From Bradyrhizobium sp. CCH5-F6 (GTDB taxonomy: Bacteria > Pseudomonadota > Alphaproteobacteria > Rhizobiales > Xanthobacteraceae), in the NCBI RefSeq assembly GCF_001556045.1, contig NZ_LSIC01000198.1:1-30650 (forward strand): a stretch of DNA of 30,650 nt, in the 5' to 3' direction. Below, in pieces: positions 1-7,059 of this stretch (positions within the stretch are counted from its first letter, which is position 1; every line of letters begins with the position of its first letter). Position numbers and translations under genes: made by a program. A model generated the notes under the pieces. That model made no database searches, was not told the DNA's origin, and was given only the letters and a program-made list of their open reading frames with translations.

Positions 1-2276
1 CCCAGCTGAACACGCCGCTGACCCCGCAGAAGATCTGGCAGGCGATCCGGGACGCCGTTGGTGACGCAAGGCGGGCCGCCGATGGCGCCGGATTCGCCGC
101 AGCCCTTGGCGCCAAGCGGGTTGGTGCGGCAGGGCGCGGAATCATCCAGAGTCACCACGATCGGCGGGACGTCGTCGGCGCGCGGGATGCAGTAGTCCTG
201 GTAGCTTGCGGTGAGAAGCTGGCCGTCGGCATCGTAGGACACGCCTTCATAGAGCGCCTGGCCGATGCCTTGCGCGACGCCGCCATGGATCTGTCCCGCC
301 ACCAGCATCGGGTTCACGGCGACGCCGACATCGTCGACCGTGGTGTAGCGCACGACCTTGGAGACGCCGGTCTCGGGGTCGATCTCGACCTCGCAGATAT
401 GCGTGCCGTTCGGCCAGCTCGGACCGTCGACCTCGCCCTCGGAATCGACGCTGAGCCTGGCGCCGTTCTCCTTTTCTGCGAGATCGAACAGGCTGATGCG
501 GCGGTCGGTGCCGACCACGGTGAGCATGCCGCCCTGGTATTCGATGTCCTCGACCGAGGTCTCCAGCACGTTGGCCGCCTTCTCGCGCGCCTTCTGGATC
601 AGATCGTTGGAGGAGACCGCAACCGCAGTGCCGCCGACGAACAGCGAGCGCGAGCCGACGCTGCCGAAGCCCATGGCGAGATCGGTGTCGCCCTGGACGA
701 CGTCGATCTTGTCCATGGAGATGCCGAGCGTGTCGGAGATCATCTGGGTGTAGGTGGTCTGCAAGCCCTGCCCCATCGCCATGGTGCCGGAATGCAGCAC
801 GACGCGCCCTTGCGAGGTCGCGTGCAGGCTGACCTTCTCGGTATGCGCGCGGCCGCCGGTCCATTCGATGTAGGAGGTGAGACCACGGCCGTAGAGCAGG
901 CCCTTCTTCTTCGCCGCCTTCTTGCGCGCGGCGAAGCCATCCCAGTCGGCGAGCTTCACGGCGCGATCGAGCATGTGGGCGAAGGCGCCGGAATCATAGA
1001 CCTGGCCGACCGCGTTGGTGTAGGGCAGCTGCGCCGGCTTGATGTAGTTGGCCTTGCGGATCGCGCGCGGATCCATGCCGATCTTGCGCGCGGCGGCGTC
1101 GAACAGGCGCTCGACGATGAAGACCGCTTCGGGCCGACCCGCGCCGCGATAGGCGCCGACCGGCGCGGTGTGGGTCATCACCGACTTCACCTCGAAATGC
1201 ACCAGCGGCAGATCGTAGACGCCGGTCTGCACGAACGGCCCGAGCACCAGCGGGATGATGTTGGCCGCGCCCGAGGAGTACGCGCCGGTGCAGCCGATCG
1301 ACTTGACGCGATAGGCCAGCACCTTGCCCTTTTCATCCAATGCGAAGGAGGCGGTGGAGGTGAGATCGCGGCCGTGGGTGCCGCCGACGAACTCGTCGGT
1401 GCGGTCGCCGCGCCAGCGGATCTTCTTGTTCAGCTTGGTCGCGGCATAGGCGACGATGCCGTCTTCCGGATAGAGGTTGGTCTTCTGGCCAAAGCCGCCG
1501 CCGATGTCGCCGACCAGCACGCGCACGCTGTCCTTGGGACGCTTCAGCACCGCTTCCGCCAGCACATCGCGGGTCGACGCCGGCGTCTGCGACTGCACGT
1601 GCAGCAGGAGACGGCCGGACTTCTTGTCGATCTCGGCAATGGTCGAGCGCGGCTCCATCGCCGACGGCACGAGGCGCTGGCTGACGATGTCGAGTTCGAC
1701 GGTGTGCGCGGCCCTGGCAAAGGCCTCGTCGACCTTGGCCGCATCGCCATAGCTCATGGCACCGACGATGTTGTCGGGCGCCTCGGGCCACACCACGGGA
1801 GCGCCGGGCTTCACTGCTTCGACGGGATCGACCACCGCCGGCTGCACGTCATATTCCACCACGATCGCCTCGGCTGCGCTCTGAGCCTCCACGCGCGACG
1901 AGGCCACCACTGCGGCGACCGCCTCGCCGGCATGGCGCACGACCTCATGGGCGAGCAGGCGGCGCGGCGGCACCGTCATCGGCTTGCCGTCGGGACGCTT
2001 GAAAATGCTCAGGGTCGGGATGCTGCCGATGTCGTCCTTGACGAGGTCCGCACCGGTATAGATCGCGGTGACGCCGGGCATCGCGGCCGCGGCGCTGCTA
2101 TCGATCGAGACGATCTTCGCGTGGGCGTGCGGCGAACGCAGCACGTGCAACCACAGCGCGCCGTCCTCCGGCTTGTCGTCGATGAACTGTCCCTTCCCGG
2201 TGAGCAGCCTCTGGTCTTCCAAACGCTTGACGGGCTGGCCCGCTCCGAAACGCAAATTGCCGGGAAGAATGTTCAT
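1..2276 (-). CDS. Xanthine dehydrogenase/CoxL-family molybdopterin-binding subunit, 3' end disrupted
   Basis: Large molybdenum-cofactor subunit of a xanthine oxidase-family hydroxylase (aerobic-CO-dehydrogenase-like); such enzymes normally also need an FAD subunit and a 2Fe-2S subunit, neither of which is present here. The protein starts MNILPGNLRFGAGQ at 2276, with GAGGA nine bases upstream. Visible motifs are GGGFGQK (residues 259-265), AYRGAGR (375-381) and GCGESG with the expected catalytic Glu at 728. AYRGAGR is the 'form II' loop, unlike the AYxCSFR loop of genuine form I CO dehydrogenase, so the substrate is unknown and CO should not be assumed. Codons after Val742 (base 51) are not native: the frame runs on to the window edge without a stop through inverted sequence. 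The gene lies 125 bp downstream of the htrA-type gene on the same strand. Confidence 0.9.
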   Translation of the reverse strand, partial: MNILPGNLRFGAGQPVKRLEDQRLLTGKGQFIDDKPEDGALWLHVLRSPHAHAKIVSIDSSAAAAMPGVTAIYTGADLVKDDIGSIPTLSIFKRPDGKPMTVPPRRLLAHEVVRHAGEAVAAVVASSRVEAQSAAEAIVVEYDVQPAVVDPVEAVKPGAPVVWPEAPDNIVGAMSYGDAAKVDEAFARAAHTVELDIVSQRLVPSAMEPRSTIAEIDKKSGRLLLHVQSQTPASTRDVLAEAVLKRPKDSVRVLVGDIGGGFGQKTNLYPEDGIVAYAATKLNKKIRWRGDRTDEFVGGTHGRDLTSTASFALDEKGKVLAYRVKSIGCTGAYSSGAANIIPLVLGPFVQTGVYDLPLVHFEVKSVMTHTAPVGAYRGAGRPEAVFIVERLFDAAARKIGMDPRAIRKANYIKPAQLPYTNAVGQVYDSGAFAHMLDRAVKLADWDGFAARKKAAKKKGLLYGRGLTSYIEWTGGRAHTEKVSLHATSQGRVVLHSGTMAMGQGLQTTYTQMISDTLGISMDKIDVVQGDTDLAMGFGSVGSRSLFVGGTAVAVSSNDLIQKAREKAANVLETSVEDIEYQGGMLTVVGTDRRISLFDLAEKENGARLSVDSEGEVDGPSWPNGTHICEVEIDPETGVSKVVRYTTVDDVGVAVNPMLVAGQIHGGVAQGIGQALYEGVSYDADGQLLTASYQDYCIPRADDVPPIVVTLDDSAPCRTNPLGAKGCGESGAIGGPPCVTNGVPDRLPDLLRGQRRVQL
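3..50 (+). other. Inverted C-terminal fragment of the coxL-type gene
   Basis: In frame on the plus strand these bases read QLNTPLTPQKIWQAIR, the usual C-terminal tail of xanthine dehydrogenase/CoxL-family large subunits. The rest of that gene (51-2276) lies on the minus strand, so the tail is inverted relative to its own gene. The break is at about base 50/51, at GACGCC (51-56). Either a second fold-back or a local inversion would explain this. Confidence 0.8.
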
Positions 2277-2348
2277 TCCGTTATGTCCTCGAAATCCGGA
2301 AAACGACCGCGGCGGTTTTAACCGATTTTGCGGGCCAGACAACCGAGC

Positions 2349-2375
2349 CGCGGCACATCTGCAATGCGTGCCGCG
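2349..2375. promoter_or_regulatory. 8-bp inverted repeat between htrA-type and coxL-type genes
   Basis: Perfect arms CGCGGCAC and GTGCCGCG with an 11-base loop lie in the 125-bp gap between the protease stop codon and the molybdenum subunit start. No T-run follows in the transcribed direction, so a classical intrinsic terminator is doubtful. An operator or RNA attenuating hairpin is possible. The function is inferred. Confidence 0.35.
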
Positions 2376-2401
2376 CCCCTTTTGGCCGGGCAAATCGCGG
2401 G

Positions 2402-3502
2402 TCAGGAACGCTCGATGTCGATGATGCCCACGTTCACGTCACGGGTGTCCGAGCCCCGCTTGACGGTGAGGCGCACGGTCTTGCCGGCGCCGGCCTGCTC
2501 GAGCGCATCGGTCAGGTCGGAGAGGCGCCGCACCGGCTTGCCCTCGACCGCGGTGATGATGTCTCCGACCGCTCCGGTCGAAAAGTTGACACCGCGAATC
2601 CCCGCCCGCTCGGCCGGACTACCGGGCGCCGTCCGCACCACGATCACCCCTTCGACGCCGAGCCGGGTCGAAACGTCCTCGCCGGCGGCCACGATCCCGA
2701 TGCCGGGCGTCGGCACCCGGCCGTTGCGGATGAGTTCGGGGACGATCCGGTTCACGACGTCGACCGGGACCGCGAAACCGATGCCCGCGTTCGAGCCCGA
2801 CGGCGATATGATCGCGGTGGTGACGCCGATCAGCCGGCCTGCGGAATCCAGCAACGGCCCGCCTGAATTGCCCGGATTGATCGCGGCATCGGTCTGGATC
2901 ACATTGGCAATTTCACGGCCGCCATGGGTCGGAAGCCTGCGCTTGAGCGCGCTGATGATGCCGCTCGTCATCGACTGGTCAAGCCCGAAGGGATTGCCGA
3001 TCGCAAAGGCGGATTGCCCGACCTTCAGGTCGCTCGAGCTGCCGAGCGCAACCGGCGGTGGAAGCTCGCGCACGCTCCGAATCCGCAGGACCGCAAGATC
3101 GTAATTGGGAGCCGTGCCGACGAGGTCGACCCGGGCCACCTCTCCCGAGGCAAAGCGCACGGCGATCTCGCCGCCACTGGCGACGACGTGATTGTTCGTC
3201 ACGAGGTGACCGTCGCGGTCCCAGACGAATCCCGTGCCGGAAGAGCCGCCCTGGCCTTCCTCACCCATGAGAGGATTGACCGCCGATCTCACGGCAACCT
3301 GGACGACCGAAGGCGATACGCGCTCGAAGATATCGATGGTCGCCTTTTCGGCATCCGACAGCGGCCCGCGCTGCTCGACGGCGCGTGCGGAGGGAGCCGC
3401 CCATGGGGCGAACGAGATCGGGACATGCAGGATCTTCGCGGTCGTTATGGCGAGCAACAGGGCGGCGAAGGCTGCCGCGGCAATCGCATAGCGACGATTC
3501 AT
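2402..3502 (-). CDS. HtrA/DegP-like trypsin-fold serine protease with one PDZ domain
   Basis: Envelope quality-control protease of 366 aa. Residues 1-27 (MNRRYAIAAAAF...) form a hydrophobic N-terminal anchor or signal peptide, placing the catalytic domain in the periplasm. The trypsin-like domain spans about 55-260 with a complete triad: His105 in TNNHVV, Asp135 in YDLAVL and Ser213 in GNSGGP. One PDZ domain follows (about 265-360), so the architecture resembles DegS or a short DegP; classical DegP has two PDZ domains. The start at 3502 is the first Met of the anchor but its ribosome site is weak. Two 19-bp tandem repeats lie 13 bp upstream. A second HtrA-like protein that lacks the catalytic residues is encoded 3.6 kb away. 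Confidence 0.93.
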   Translation of the reverse strand: MNRRYAIAAAAFAALLLAITTAKILHVPISFAPWAAPSARAVEQRGPLSDAEKATIDIFERVSPSVVQVAVRSAVNPLMGEEGQGGSSGTGFVWDRDGHLVTNNHVVASGGEIAVRFASGEVARVDLVGTAPNYDLAVLRIRSVRELPPPVALGSSSDLKVGQSAFAIGNPFGLDQSMTSGIISALKRRLPTHGGREIANVIQTDAAINPGNSGGPLLDSAGRLIGVTTAIISPSGSNAGIGFAVPVDVVNRIVPELIRNGRVPTPGIGIVAAGEDVSTRLGVEGVIVVRTAPGSPAERAGIRGVNFSTGAVGDIITAVEGKPVRRLSDLTDALEQAGAGKTVRLTVKRGSDTRDVNVGIIDIERS

Positions 3503-3515
3503 GAGTGATCACCGT

Positions 3516-3553
3516 CTCTTGTGCTGAATACGCTCTCTTGTGCTGAATACGCT
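3516..3553 (-). repeat. Two perfect 19-bp tandem repeats upstream of the htrA-type gene
   Basis: On the coding strand AGCGTATTCAGCACAAGAG occurs twice head-to-tail with no gap, ending 13 bases before the ATG. A 19-bp period is close to two helical turns, so it could place two copies of a regulator on one DNA face. It may also be a slippage duplication of the 5' untranslated region. Confidence 0.9.
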
Positions 3554-3689
3554 GTTGGGATGCACATGCATGGGGTGATGGACCTCGCTCACGCAGCAAC
3601 GTCGGAAACGAACGGAAGTTTCTCCCTCAGGTAAGGAGCCTTTTGCTCTCGACACGGGTGCCCGGGGCAAATTGCCGCGTCGCGAGCAG

Positions 3690-4565
3690 CTATATCAGCT
3701 CGCGCAACGCCGCCTCCACGACCTTGCGCGCGTCGGCCGTCAGCGACGCCTGCGGCGGGACGGGGTCACCGACATCGTAGCCCTGGATCGAAAGCCCCGC
3801 CTTGATGCAGGCGGCGAGATTGAAGCGGGCGAAGGCTTCGTTGACGCGCCACAGCCGGCGCTGCAGCGCCATGGCCTCGTCCCAGCGGCCGGCCTTGCAG
3901 AGGTCGTACAGCGCGACGCTCTGGCGCGGGATGATGCAGGCCGGGCCCGCCATCCAGCCGAATCCGCCGATCAGCATCACCGCCGCAGGGATATGGGCCG
4001 AGGCCGAGAATACCCGCAAGGAATCGCCGCAGCGGTTCATGATCGAGAGCAGCCGGCCGGTGTTGGTCGAGGCATCCTTGATGTAGCCGATGCGCGGATG
4101 TTCGGCGAGGCGCGCAATGACGTCGAGGGTGAGATCGGAGCGCTGGAATTGCGGATTGGTATAGATGACGACGGGGACATCCACGGCATCGGCGATGGCG
4201 CGGAAGTAGGATTCGACCTGGGCATCGGCGAGCGGGAAATACGCCTCCAGGATCGCCAGAATGCCGTCGGCGCCGAGCTTCCGGTAGGCCTTCGCCTGCG
4301 CCACCGCGTCCGCCGTGGAGGTGGAGGCGACGCCGGCCACGACAGGCACGCGGCCCCGCGCGGCCTCGATCGTGGTCTGCACCACCGCCGTGCGTTGCTC
4401 GGCATTGAGATAGGCGAACTCGCCGGTCGAGCCCAGCGGGGTCAGGCCGTGCACGCCGGCGCCGATCAGGTCGTCGCAGAGCTTTGCGAGCACGCTGGTC
4501 CGCACCGTGCCGTCGGCATCGACGGGCGAGACGAGATAGGGAAAGACACCGTGGAATTCGGACAT
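3690..4565 (-). CDS. DapA-family (dihydrodipicolinate synthase/N-acetylneuraminate lyase) aldolase
   Basis: Class I Schiff-base aldolase/lyase of 291 aa, the usual length for the family, forming a cytoplasmic TIM barrel. GSTGE (45-49) is the family's substrate-carboxylate motif. Tyr135 (IYTNP) and the Schiff-base Lys163 (YIKDAS) sit where Tyr133 and Lys161 sit in E. coli DapA. The IYTNP motif and the lack of lysine-pathway neighbours suggest a paralogue acting on another pyruvate- or 2-oxoacid-derived substrate rather than the housekeeping lysine enzyme, but the substrate cannot be read from sequence. The start ATG (4565) has only a weak GGAC ribosome site 5 bases upstream. It is divergent from the GGDEF gene (162 bp apart) and 187 bp upstream of the htrA-type gene. 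Confidence 0.88.
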   Translation of the reverse strand: MSEFHGVFPYLVSPVDADGTVRTSVLAKLCDDLIGAGVHGLTPLGSTGEFAYLNAEQRTAVVQTTIEAARGRVPVVAGVASTSTADAVAQAKAYRKLGADGILAILEAYFPLADAQVESYFRAIADAVDVPVVIYTNPQFQRSDLTLDVIARLAEHPRIGYIKDASTNTGRLLSIMNRCGDSLRVFSASAHIPAAVMLIGGFGWMAGPACIIPRQSVALYDLCKAGRWDEAMALQRRLWRVNEAFARFNLAACIKAGLSIQGYDVGDPVPPQASLTADARKVVEAALRELI

Positions 4566-4706
4566 GTCAGGTCCATTCGGGACATCGGGCGGCCGTAGCA
4601 GCCCTCAATCGCTGCTAACACGGGCAAAAATCGCCAGCAAGCCTGCGCATTGACGACTTCTTAAGGACGTTGCGCAGCAACCATCATCTCGCGCCCCGTC
4701 CCTACC

Positions 4707-4723
4707 GCTTGTTAGGAACAAGC
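4707..4723 (+). promoter_or_regulatory. Hairpin overlapping the ribosome site of the diguanylate cyclase gene
   Basis: GCTTGTT-AGG-AACAAGC is a perfect 7-bp stem with a 3-base loop, 4 bases before the ATG at 4728. The presumed Shine-Dalgarno AGGA (4714-4717) fills the loop and the first stem base, so folding could modulate translation. It could equally be a DNA operator. Confidence 0.45.
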
Positions 4724-4727
4724 AGGG

Positions 4728-5876
4728 ATGGTGCCGGCCATGACTCTGACAATGTTGTCCAGGTTCTTGCATCCAGATCCGCGCATCCGGCGCGAGCTCG
4801 TGGATCTCCTGTACACGTCGCTGCCGCAAGTGTCCGCCATTGGCGCCACATCGGTGACGGGCGCAGCCGCGCTGACGCTCATGAGCGGCGACACCGGCTA
4901 TGCCGTGATCTCGGTCTTCATCTTCATCACGGCCGCAGCCCGCATCGCTTCTCTGCTCCGCTACAAGTCGCGCGCTGCGCAATTCTCCGATACTGACGTG
5001 ATCCGCTGGGAAGGGCTTTATGGCGCCGGCGCGTCCGCCTTCGGCCTTGCGTTGGGCCTGTTGTCTTACCGCGCGCTCCAGCTCGACGACGGGCCCGGCG
5101 CGTGGATCACGTTCGGGCTTTCGATGTCGTTCTGCGTCGGCATGGTCTCGCGCGCGGCGATCCGACCCTGGATCATCCTGACCGCCGCTGCGGTGCTGTT
5201 GACGCCGATCATCCTGGGCGGCCTGCTCCACCCCGAGTTCGCCTACAAGCTCGGCGCAGTCATGCTGGTGTTCTTCTGGCTCACATTGCGCGAGGCGTCC
5301 AAACATCTCAGCGCCGCCTTCGTCGAGCGGCTCGAAGCAAAACATCGGCTGGCGCGGCAGGCCACCCACGATTTCCTGACGGGATTGCCGAACCGGGCCG
5401 CGTTCTTCCAGGCGCTGGCGGAGACGCGCGGAAACTTCGCCATCATCGCCATTGATCTCGACGGCTTCAAGCCGGTCAACGACCGGCACGGCCATCACGT
5501 CGGCGACGATCTGTTGCGCCAGGTGGCGGAGCGGCTTTCCGTTTGCATCGGCAGTCCAGGGCTCGCCGCGCGCTTCGGCGGCGACGAGTTCATGATGCTC
5601 AAGCCGGTTGCTTCAGGTGATGCCGGCCGTGAGCAAGCGCTCGCGCTGGCGCGCCAAGCCATTCGCGATCTCTCGATGCCATTCCTGCTCACGGACATTC
5701 CGGTCCGCATCGGCGCAAGCGTCGGCATTCTGGTCAGCGCTGATGCAGTCACCGCCATCTCAACGTCGCAGCTCATGGAGCGGGTCGACCGCGCCCTCTA
5801 TGCAGCGAAACGTGCCGGAGGCAGCCGCTGCGCATGGGCGGATGAGGACGTCCGCCTCGAACGCGCAGCAGGCTGA
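4728..5876 (+). CDS. Membrane-bound GGDEF diguanylate cyclase
   Basis: Predicted to make cyclic di-GMP from two GTP at the inner membrane. Of 382 aa, residues about 36-187 contain roughly six hydrophobic segments (for example 57-73, 95-117, 147-166 and 174-187), an uncharacterised membrane sensor. A charged helical linker (about 188-212) leads into the GGDEF domain (about 213-375), with DFLTGLPNR at 215-223 and an intact catalytic GGDEF at 284-288. The inhibitory I-site RxxD expected just before it is replaced by GSPG (275-278), so product feedback inhibition is probably absent. No EAL domain follows. The start at 4728 is chosen for AGGA ten bases upstream; Met5 (4740) is an alternative. It is convergent with the VOC gene, with 15 bp between the stops. 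Confidence 0.92.
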   Translation: MVPAMTLTMLSRFLHPDPRIRRELVDLLYTSLPQVSAIGATSVTGAAALTLMSGDTGYAVISVFIFITAAARIASLLRYKSRAAQFSDTDVIRWEGLYGAGASAFGLALGLLSYRALQLDDGPGAWITFGLSMSFCVGMVSRAAIRPWIILTAAAVLLTPIILGGLLHPEFAYKLGAVMLVFFWLTLREASKHLSAAFVERLEAKHRLARQATHDFLTGLPNRAAFFQALAETRGNFAIIAIDLDGFKPVNDRHGHHVGDDLLRQVAERLSVCIGSPGLAARFGGDEFMMLKPVASGDAGREQALALARQAIRDLSMPFLLTDIPVRIGASVGILVSADAVTAISTSQLMERVDRALYAAKRAGGSRCAWADEDVRLERAAG

Positions 5877-5891
5877 AGCTGCCGCCTTCGA

Positions 5892-6857
5892 TCACACCTT
5901 GAGCAGCCGCACCCGCGTGCCCCAGGGATCGATCGCCTCCACACCATTCGCAAGCGTGGTGAGCTGCGCACCGGCCTTGCGCAGGCGTTCCTCCTGTGCG
6001 GCGAGAATGTCCTGCTTCGCCGTCACCAGCGAGAACCATGCAAGTCCCGTGGTGGCATCGTCGCGCTGGCCGGCGCCCTGGCTCTGCCAGACATTCAAGC
6101 CGAGGTGATGGTGATAACGGCCCGATGACAGGAACGCGGCGCCGTTGCGCTTGCGCGTCGGATCAAGGCCGATCGTGCCGTGATAGAAGCTCTCGGCCTG
6201 CGCGAGATCGCCGACGCGCAGATGCATGTGGCCGACGCGCAAGCCGTCCGGCGCCTTGGCATAGTCGGCGACGCGTGTATTGGTCAGCGACAGCAGGTCG
6301 GGGATGTTGAGCTCGTCGGTCGCCATTTTCACGCTGCCCTCGCTCCACTGCCATTGCGAGGGATCGCGGTCGGCATAGACTTCGATGCCGTTGCCCTCGG
6401 GGTCGTCGAGATAGACGGACTCGCTGACGAGGTGATCGGCAAAGCCCGACAGCGGCACGCGATGCGAGGCGGCATGCACCAGCCAGCGCGCGAGGTCTTT
6501 TCGCGTCGGCATCAGGAAGGCGGTGTGGTAGAGGCCGGCGGCGTTGCGCGGCTCGATCGCGGCATCGGGACGGGCCTCCAGCACCAGCAGCGTGATACCA
6601 TTTGTGCCGAGCCTGGCCGCGCTGGTAGAGCGCTCCATCACGGTGAGCCCGATTACGTCGCGGTAGTAGTCGGCGACCTTGCCGAGATTCTTCACCCGCA
6701 GCGTCACCATGCCGACCCGCATCGGCGTGCGGCTCGCATAGGTCGGCCCGCCGCCCTGCGGCGTCCCCTCGGCGCGCGCCGCGGCCGCGGCGGCCATCGC
6801 AAGCGACGTCGCGCCGGCGAGTTGAAGCAGGGTGCGGCGGGTGAGGTCGATGGTCAT
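5892..6857 (-). CDS. Tat-exported two-module VOC (glyoxalase/extradiol dioxygenase superfamily) protein
   Basis: The 321-aa protein starts with a twin-arginine signal (TRRTLLQLAGA, Arg7-Arg8, hydrophobic core, Ala-rich end with a likely cleavage after ARA, residue 29), so it should be exported folded. Two vicinal-oxygen-chelate modules follow, about 47-165 and 207-320, a layout like Bacillus CatE-type catechol 2,3-dioxygenases. Candidate metal ligands are His111 (YHTAF), Glu159 (GIEVY), His210 (GHMHL) and His250/251 (YHHHLGL). Met50 occupies the usual first-ligand site of module 1, and module 2 ends in DPWGTRVRLL without the usual Glu, so the metal site may be atypical. Dioxygenase activity is not established. 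The start at 6857 is fixed by the signal peptide; no clear ribosome site is seen. Confidence 0.85.
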   Translation of the reverse strand: MTIDLTRRTLLQLAGATSLAMAAAAAARAEGTPQGGGPTYASRTPMRVGMVTLRVKNLGKVADYYRDVIGLTVMERSTSAARLGTNGITLLVLEARPDAAIEPRNAAGLYHTAFLMPTRKDLARWLVHAASHRVPLSGFADHLVSESVYLDDPEGNGIEVYADRDPSQWQWSEGSVKMATDELNIPDLLSLTNTRVADYAKAPDGLRVGHMHLRVGDLAQAESFYHGTIGLDPTRKRNGAAFLSSGRYHHHLGLNVWQSQGAGQRDDATTGLAWFSLVTAKQDILAAQEERLRKAGAQLTTLANGVEAIDPWGTRVRLLKV

Positions 6858-6970
6858 GAGTCAGGGCTCGCTGGGAGAGGCTTGAGGCCAATTGGTGCAA
6901 TTTCCCGATTGCTACACGTTCCCGTGAGCGCCTCCCAATCACATGTTTGTCGGCCGTGGTCCTACGGAGG

Positions 6971-6988
6971 ACTGGCCACCCGGCCAGT
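6971..6988. promoter_or_regulatory. 7-bp inverted repeat in the divergent VOC/pseudo-HtrA promoter region
   Basis: ACTGGCC-ACCC-GGCCAGT is a perfect dyad in the 202-bp gap (6858-7059) between divergent genes. A shorter dyad, GTCCT-ACGG-AGGAC (6959-6972), abuts it. The position and symmetry suit an operator for a dimeric repressor, but no regulator is identified. Confidence 0.45.
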
Positions 6989-7028
6989 TTCGCAATCACC
7001 CGCGACATCCCAGATTGAAGGCGGCTTA

Positions 7029-7058
7029 CAGGAGCCTTGAAACCTCGCAGGAGCCTTG
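7029..7058 (+). repeat. 11-bp direct repeat at the ribosome site of the pseudo-HtrA gene
   Basis: CAGGAGCCTTG occurs at 7029-7039 and again at 7048-7058, a 19-base period. The second copy supplies the AGGAG ribosome site (7049-7053) six bases before the ATG at 7060. The first copy duplicates that Shine-Dalgarno sequence upstream. Confidence 0.85.
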
Positions 7059-7059
7059 C

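Noticed and set aside
270..2321. 683-aa open frame antisense to the coxL-type gene (mirror 28330-30381)
   Set aside because: Composition is Asp/His/Arg/Gly-rich shadow coding in high-GC DNA; the opposite strand encodes a recognisable enzyme with intact motifs.
6943..7059. Longer N-terminus for the pseudo-HtrA protein
   Set aside because: The extension crosses operator-like dyads and lacks a ribosome site; ATG 7060 has AGGAG at six bases.
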